Origin: Sinorhizobium garamanticum
Lineage (GTDB): Bacteria; Pseudomonadota; Alphaproteobacteria; Rhizobiales; Rhizobiaceae
Direction of reading: 5' to 3'
Assembly (NCBI RefSeq): GCF_029892065.1
Contig: NZ_CP120373.1
Span: forward strand, 2,673,001-2,737,000
DNA length: 64,000 nt
Shown here: in pieces, positions 61,510-64,000 of the stretch
Position numbering within the stretch: the first letter of the stretch is position 1
Layout of the letters: the number at the start of each line of letters is the position of its first letter
Program-made: the position numbers and the translations under genes
The notes under the pieces: generated by a model
What the model was told of the DNA's origin: nothing
What the model saw: only the letters and a program-made list of their open reading frames with translations
Database searches by the model: none

Positions 61510-61821
61510 ATGAAAGTTTCGCTGAAAACATCAGTTGTTGCATTTGCCCTGTCCTCCGTACTCGGCGCCGCGGCGCCTGCCCTTGCGGACTCCTATTATC
61601 CGGGCATCGACCCGAATAATCCTCCGGGCACGCAGAACCAGGTACGAGCCGCGGCCGTGCCGCAGAGCCAGGGCGCGCCGGCTACGGTTGACGAGATGCC
61701 GACAGGCAGCATCGACCGCAACGGTCAGGTCATCTATCCGAGTGGCGGATCCTCCCTGCAACAACGCTATCAGACCGGGGAAGGTGACTATTATCGCGGT
61801 ATCGTTCCCCCGACACCCTGA
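61510..61821 (+). CDS. Small exported protein, DYY family member 2
   Basis: 103 residues. The start at 61510 follows AGGAGCTAATGTC. The signal peptide is MKVSLKTSVVAFALSSVLGAAAPALA; the mature part begins DSYYPGIDPNNPPGTQN, has VDEMPTGSIDRNGQ, and ends GEGDYYRGIVPPTP. It is clearly a tandem copy of the gene at 60800. In place of the Met-rich middle of member 1 it has a Gln/Ser/Gly-rich stretch (SGGSSLQQRYQ). Both keep the basic RxxKTS-like signal start. No catalytic motif is seen. Paired retention suggests differing roles or dosage. Confidence 0.82.
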   Translation: MKVSLKTSVVAFALSSVLGAAAPALADSYYPGIDPNNPPGTQNQVRAAAVPQSQGAPATVDEMPTGSIDRNGQVIYPSGGSSLQQRYQTGEGDYYRGIVPPTP

Positions 61822-61843
61822 CATTCGGGTGGCGTAAACAATT

Positions 61844-61874
61844 CTCAAGGCGGGACGGGACAACCCGCCTTGAG
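61844..61874. terminator. Terminator between convergent genes
   Basis: An 11-bp perfect stem CTCAAGGCGGG (61844-61854)/CCCGCCTTGAG (61864-61874), 9-base loop, then TTCT. It lies between DYY member 2 and creA and suits both strands. Confidence 0.7.
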
Positions 61875-61885
61875 TTCTGAGAGCG

Positions 61886-62383
61886 CTATTGTGGGCGCCC
61901 TTTCTCCCAGCTAACCGTCTGGCCAAAAAGTGGCACGGTGGTGATCGACATTTTGGCCGATCCATCCGTCAGCTGTCGCGAATGCGCGAGGTAAATCAGC
62001 GTGTCGTTGGCTTTGTCGTAGATCCGGGTCACCAGAAGATCTTTCCAGATCAGCGACAGGCCGGAGCGGAAAACCTCTTCCCCTTCCTTCGACAGATCGA
62101 TGTCGCCGATGGTGATCGGTCCGGTTTGCCTGCAGGCGATCGAATTGTTGGAGGGGTCCTCGAACCAGTTGCCGTTCTTCAGGCGATCGATCACGCTGCG
62201 ATCGAAATAGGTCACGTGGCAGGTGACACCATTGATCTTGGGATCGCGGACGGCGTCGATCTTGATGTCGTTGCCGAGCCAGTCGACGCCGACTTCGCCG
62301 ACCGTTTCGGCGCGCGCGGGGAGGGACGCTGCAGCACAGGCGGCAAGCCCGGCAAGGAGCAGGATGCGGATGGGGCGGAACAT
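61886..62383 (-). CDS. creA: CreA-family exported protein
   Basis: 165 residues. The start at 62383 follows GGAGAATATTC and opens a signal peptide MFRPIRILLLAGLAACAAASLPARA. The mature chain has the CreA pattern: VGVDWLGNDIKIDAVRDPKINGVTCHVTYFDRS, then SNNSIACRQTGPI, and LVTRIYDKANDTLIYLAHSRQLTDGSAKMSITTVP. CreA is a small periplasmic protein of unknown function, first found beside creBCD in E. coli; those genes are absent here. Two Cys could pair. Confidence 0.9.
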   Translation of the reverse strand: MFRPIRILLLAGLAACAAASLPARAETVGEVGVDWLGNDIKIDAVRDPKINGVTCHVTYFDRSVIDRLKNGNWFEDPSNNSIACRQTGPITIGDIDLSKEGEEVFRSGLSLIWKDLLVTRIYDKANDTLIYLAHSRQLTDGSAKMSITTVPLFGQTVSWEKGRPQ

Positions 62384-62501
62384 GAATATTCTCCGATGGA
62401 TTGCAGCGTTGAGATAGGTGGCGGACGCGGCAATGCAAGGCGAGGCGCCGGCCCGTGGTTGCTTTGCCAGGGCACGCAGCGCTGCGTTGACAGTTCGAAT
62501 G

Positions 62502-63749
62502 TCAAGACCGATATCGGCGCGTCGCCTGACGCGGAGCCGCCTTTTCCGGCTCCGGACTATCGGACTGGCGCAACTGCGCCGCTGCCGCCGCAAGCGCACG
62601 GGCGCTGGCGTCGACCTGGCGTTGTCTTGCGATCGTGCAGCGATCGCGACCGTCCGCCTTGGAATCGTAAAGCGCCAGATCGGCGCGGATCATCACCTCG
62701 GTTATCGTGTCGCCAGGCGCTGCGGTCGCGATGCCGATGCTGACGGTCAGCCGGATGCGTTGATGGACGCGGGTGACCGGCGTTTCACGCACGGTCCGGC
62801 AGATTGCCTCGGCGAGCGCGGTCGCCTGCTCCTCGGTGTGATCAGGCAGGATCAGGCCGAATTCCTCGCCGCCGATCCGGCCAAAGGCACCGCGGCCGTC
62901 GAGGAAAGCGGACACGGTCTCGGCGAAATGCTTGAGCGCAATGTCGCCGCAGGCGTGGCCGTAATGGTCATTGATCTGCTTGAAATAATCGAGGTCGAGG
63001 AGCAGGAAGGCAAGCGGCCGGTGCCGCGCGAGGCAGTCCGCGAAAATCCGTTCTCCCGCCTCGATCAGCGCCCCGCGCGACAGGGCACCGGTCAATCCGT
63101 CGCGGGCGATGGTCGTCCTTAGGCCAGCGATGATGCGGCTCTGGACGGTTAGGATGACGGCGACGAAGAGGAGTGGCAGAAAAGCTACCTGCATTGCGGC
63201 AACCGCGAACTCGAAGGCAGCAGATGCGGAAAGCCCCGCCGTTTGATGCATGGGGCTCAGCGTATAGACGAGCGCGGCGCAGCCGACTGTTGCCGAAATG
63301 ACAATAGCCATGTGGCACGCACGCCGTGCCTCGGGCCAGCGATCGAGCACGGCGAGGCCGGCGACGAGAAGTAGGGCAGAGGCAAGACCGACCGCAATCA
63401 GCAGCCGGGCGCCGGGGCTGCCGTCACCGTTCAGCGAGGCGACCAGGCCAACGATGCCCGCGGCGAGCGCCAGCGCCGGCAACAGGAAAGCGGGAGCGGA
63501 TAGCGCGAGGAGACCGCGAAACCCCAGAAGAATGAAGAGGTATGCGGACATCAGCGCGGCGTAGCCGAGCACCACGGGAAAAAAGGCCGAGACCATATCC
63601 GCAACCATCATCGAGGCGATTGCGACCGCCGAAAGCGCACAGCCGAGGCAAAAAAACTGCATGCCGGCCGCCGCCGTCCTCCGCAGCGACACAAGGATCG
63701 GCAGCACCATCAAAAGTGCAAAGAACGATATGGCAGGGAGAAAGCTCAT
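62502..63749 (-). CDS. Membrane-bound diguanylate cyclase (GGDEF)
   Basis: 415 residues from 63749. Residues 5-205 form about six to seven membrane helices with no known sensor name. The GGDEF domain follows: RDGLTGALSRGALIE (D-x-LT), LLLDLDYFKQINDHYGH, and the active motif GGEEF at 293-297. The residues just before (DGRGAFGRI) do not give an RxxD inhibitory site, so product inhibition at the I-site is unlikely. There is no EAL domain. A C-terminal tail of about 45 residues (RQRQVDASARALAAAAAQL) may be helical. The enzyme makes c-di-GMP. A longer start at 63884 has no ribosome site. Confidence 0.92.
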   Translation of the reverse strand: MSFLPAISFFALLMVLPILVSLRRTAAAGMQFFCLGCALSAVAIASMMVADMVSAFFPVVLGYAALMSAYLFILLGFRGLLALSAPAFLLPALALAAGIVGLVASLNGDGSPGARLLIAVGLASALLLVAGLAVLDRWPEARRACHMAIVISATVGCAALVYTLSPMHQTAGLSASAAFEFAVAAMQVAFLPLLFVAVILTVQSRIIAGLRTTIARDGLTGALSRGALIEAGERIFADCLARHRPLAFLLLDLDYFKQINDHYGHACGDIALKHFAETVSAFLDGRGAFGRIGGEEFGLILPDHTEEQATALAEAICRTVRETPVTRVHQRIRLTVSIGIATAAPGDTITEVMIRADLALYDSKADGRDRCTIARQRQVDASARALAAAAAQLRQSDSPEPEKAAPRQATRRYRS

Positions 63750-63918
63750 TTCGAAACGGCCTGGCGTGCTAAAATAGAAAGGCGGCTTGCGTTCCAGCCA
63801 ATATGCGACGTCAATTGGTACCTGTGGCGCATTAACGAAAGCCGGCAATTTTTGATGCAATTTTAGCGATTGGTCGGCCGCCATGCGGTACGCTGGGAGG
63901 TCAACGGGAGCGGATGCG

Positions 63919-64000
63919 ATGCCCGGGGAAAGAATACCGTTTACGGACAGGGTCGATGCGGGCCGAAAGCTCGCTCGTGCGATCGAGCGCGAGGATTTCG
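63919..64000 (+). CDS. Phosphoribosyltransferase-like protein, N-terminal start only
   Basis: 27 codons before the window ends. ATG at 63919, nine bases after GGGAG. The translation MPGERIPFTDRVDAGRKLARAIEREDF resembles the opening of predicted phosphoribosyltransferases ('FxDRxDAGRxLAxxL'). Too short for more. It diverges from the diguanylate cyclase gene. Confidence 0.55.
   Translation, partial: MPGERIPFTDRVDAGRKLARAIEREDF

Overview
The window comes from the chromosome of an alphaproteobacterium of the Rhizobiaceae, most like Sinorhizobium/Ensifer. The basis is high-GC coding sequence, the gene order mraZ-rsmH-ftsL-ftsI-murE-murF-mraY-murD-ftsW-murG-murC-murB-ddl-ftsQ-ftsA-ftsZ-lpxC-bamD-recN-ligA, the betaine-lipid pair btaAB, a PPi-dependent phosphofructokinase, an ArsR/methyltransferase regulator before metF, and rhizobial palindromic intergenic repeats. 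I saw no tRNA, rRNA, CRISPR array, insertion sequence or prophage. This is a core chromosomal region, not an island.

Layout. (1) 1-9.5 kb: the 5' part of an alpha/beta hydrolase (cut by the window edge), an RNase T2-like exported protein with an altered active site, ettA, a regulator-metF operon, an unlisted 25-residue membrane peptide, a DMT exporter, an MltB-type transglycosylase and a GH25 lipoprotein. (2) 9.7-20.5 kb: btaB/btaA (overlapping), a beta-lactamase-fold hydrolase, an SLT lipoprotein, a LysE exporter, pfp, an overlapping TerB/J-domain protein and amidase, a small SLT transglycosylase and an amine-oxidase-like flavoprotein. (3) 20.5-35.3 kb: rnpB, then the division and cell-wall operon mraZ to murB, closed by a strong terminator. 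(4) 35.3-47.3 kb: a second transcription block ddl-ftsQ-ftsA-ftsZ, then lpxC, bamD, recN and ligA. (5) 47.3-53.3 kb: a VOC protein, a deletion scar with the remains of a LysR/SDR pair, a reductase, panC-panB, azlC-azlD, a small exported protein and a structured GC-rich intergenic element. (6) 53.3-64 kb: pepP, a probable small RNA with two anti-Shine-Dalgarno loops, prmA, a Sco protein, a chemoreceptor-cheW pair, two tandem paralogous small exported proteins with stress-type promoters, creA, a diguanylate cyclase and the start of a phosphoribosyltransferase-like gene.

Most genes fit one theme, envelope growth: synthesis of precursors (mur genes, mraY, ddl, lpxC, btaAB), septum assembly (fts genes), outer-membrane assembly (bamD), and peptidoglycan cutting (at least five hydrolases within 12 kb upstream of the cluster). 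The less explained and more interesting parts are the non-coding signals: the CCTCCTCCC small RNA at about 55.4 kb, the paired leaders of the two small exported proteins at 60.7-61.8 kb (ECF-type promoter, then a hairpin showing GGAGG in its loop), four 10-bp-phased MraZ boxes over the mraZ promoter, and the operator before the metF regulator. All calls come from reading the sequence; no database or folding program was used.
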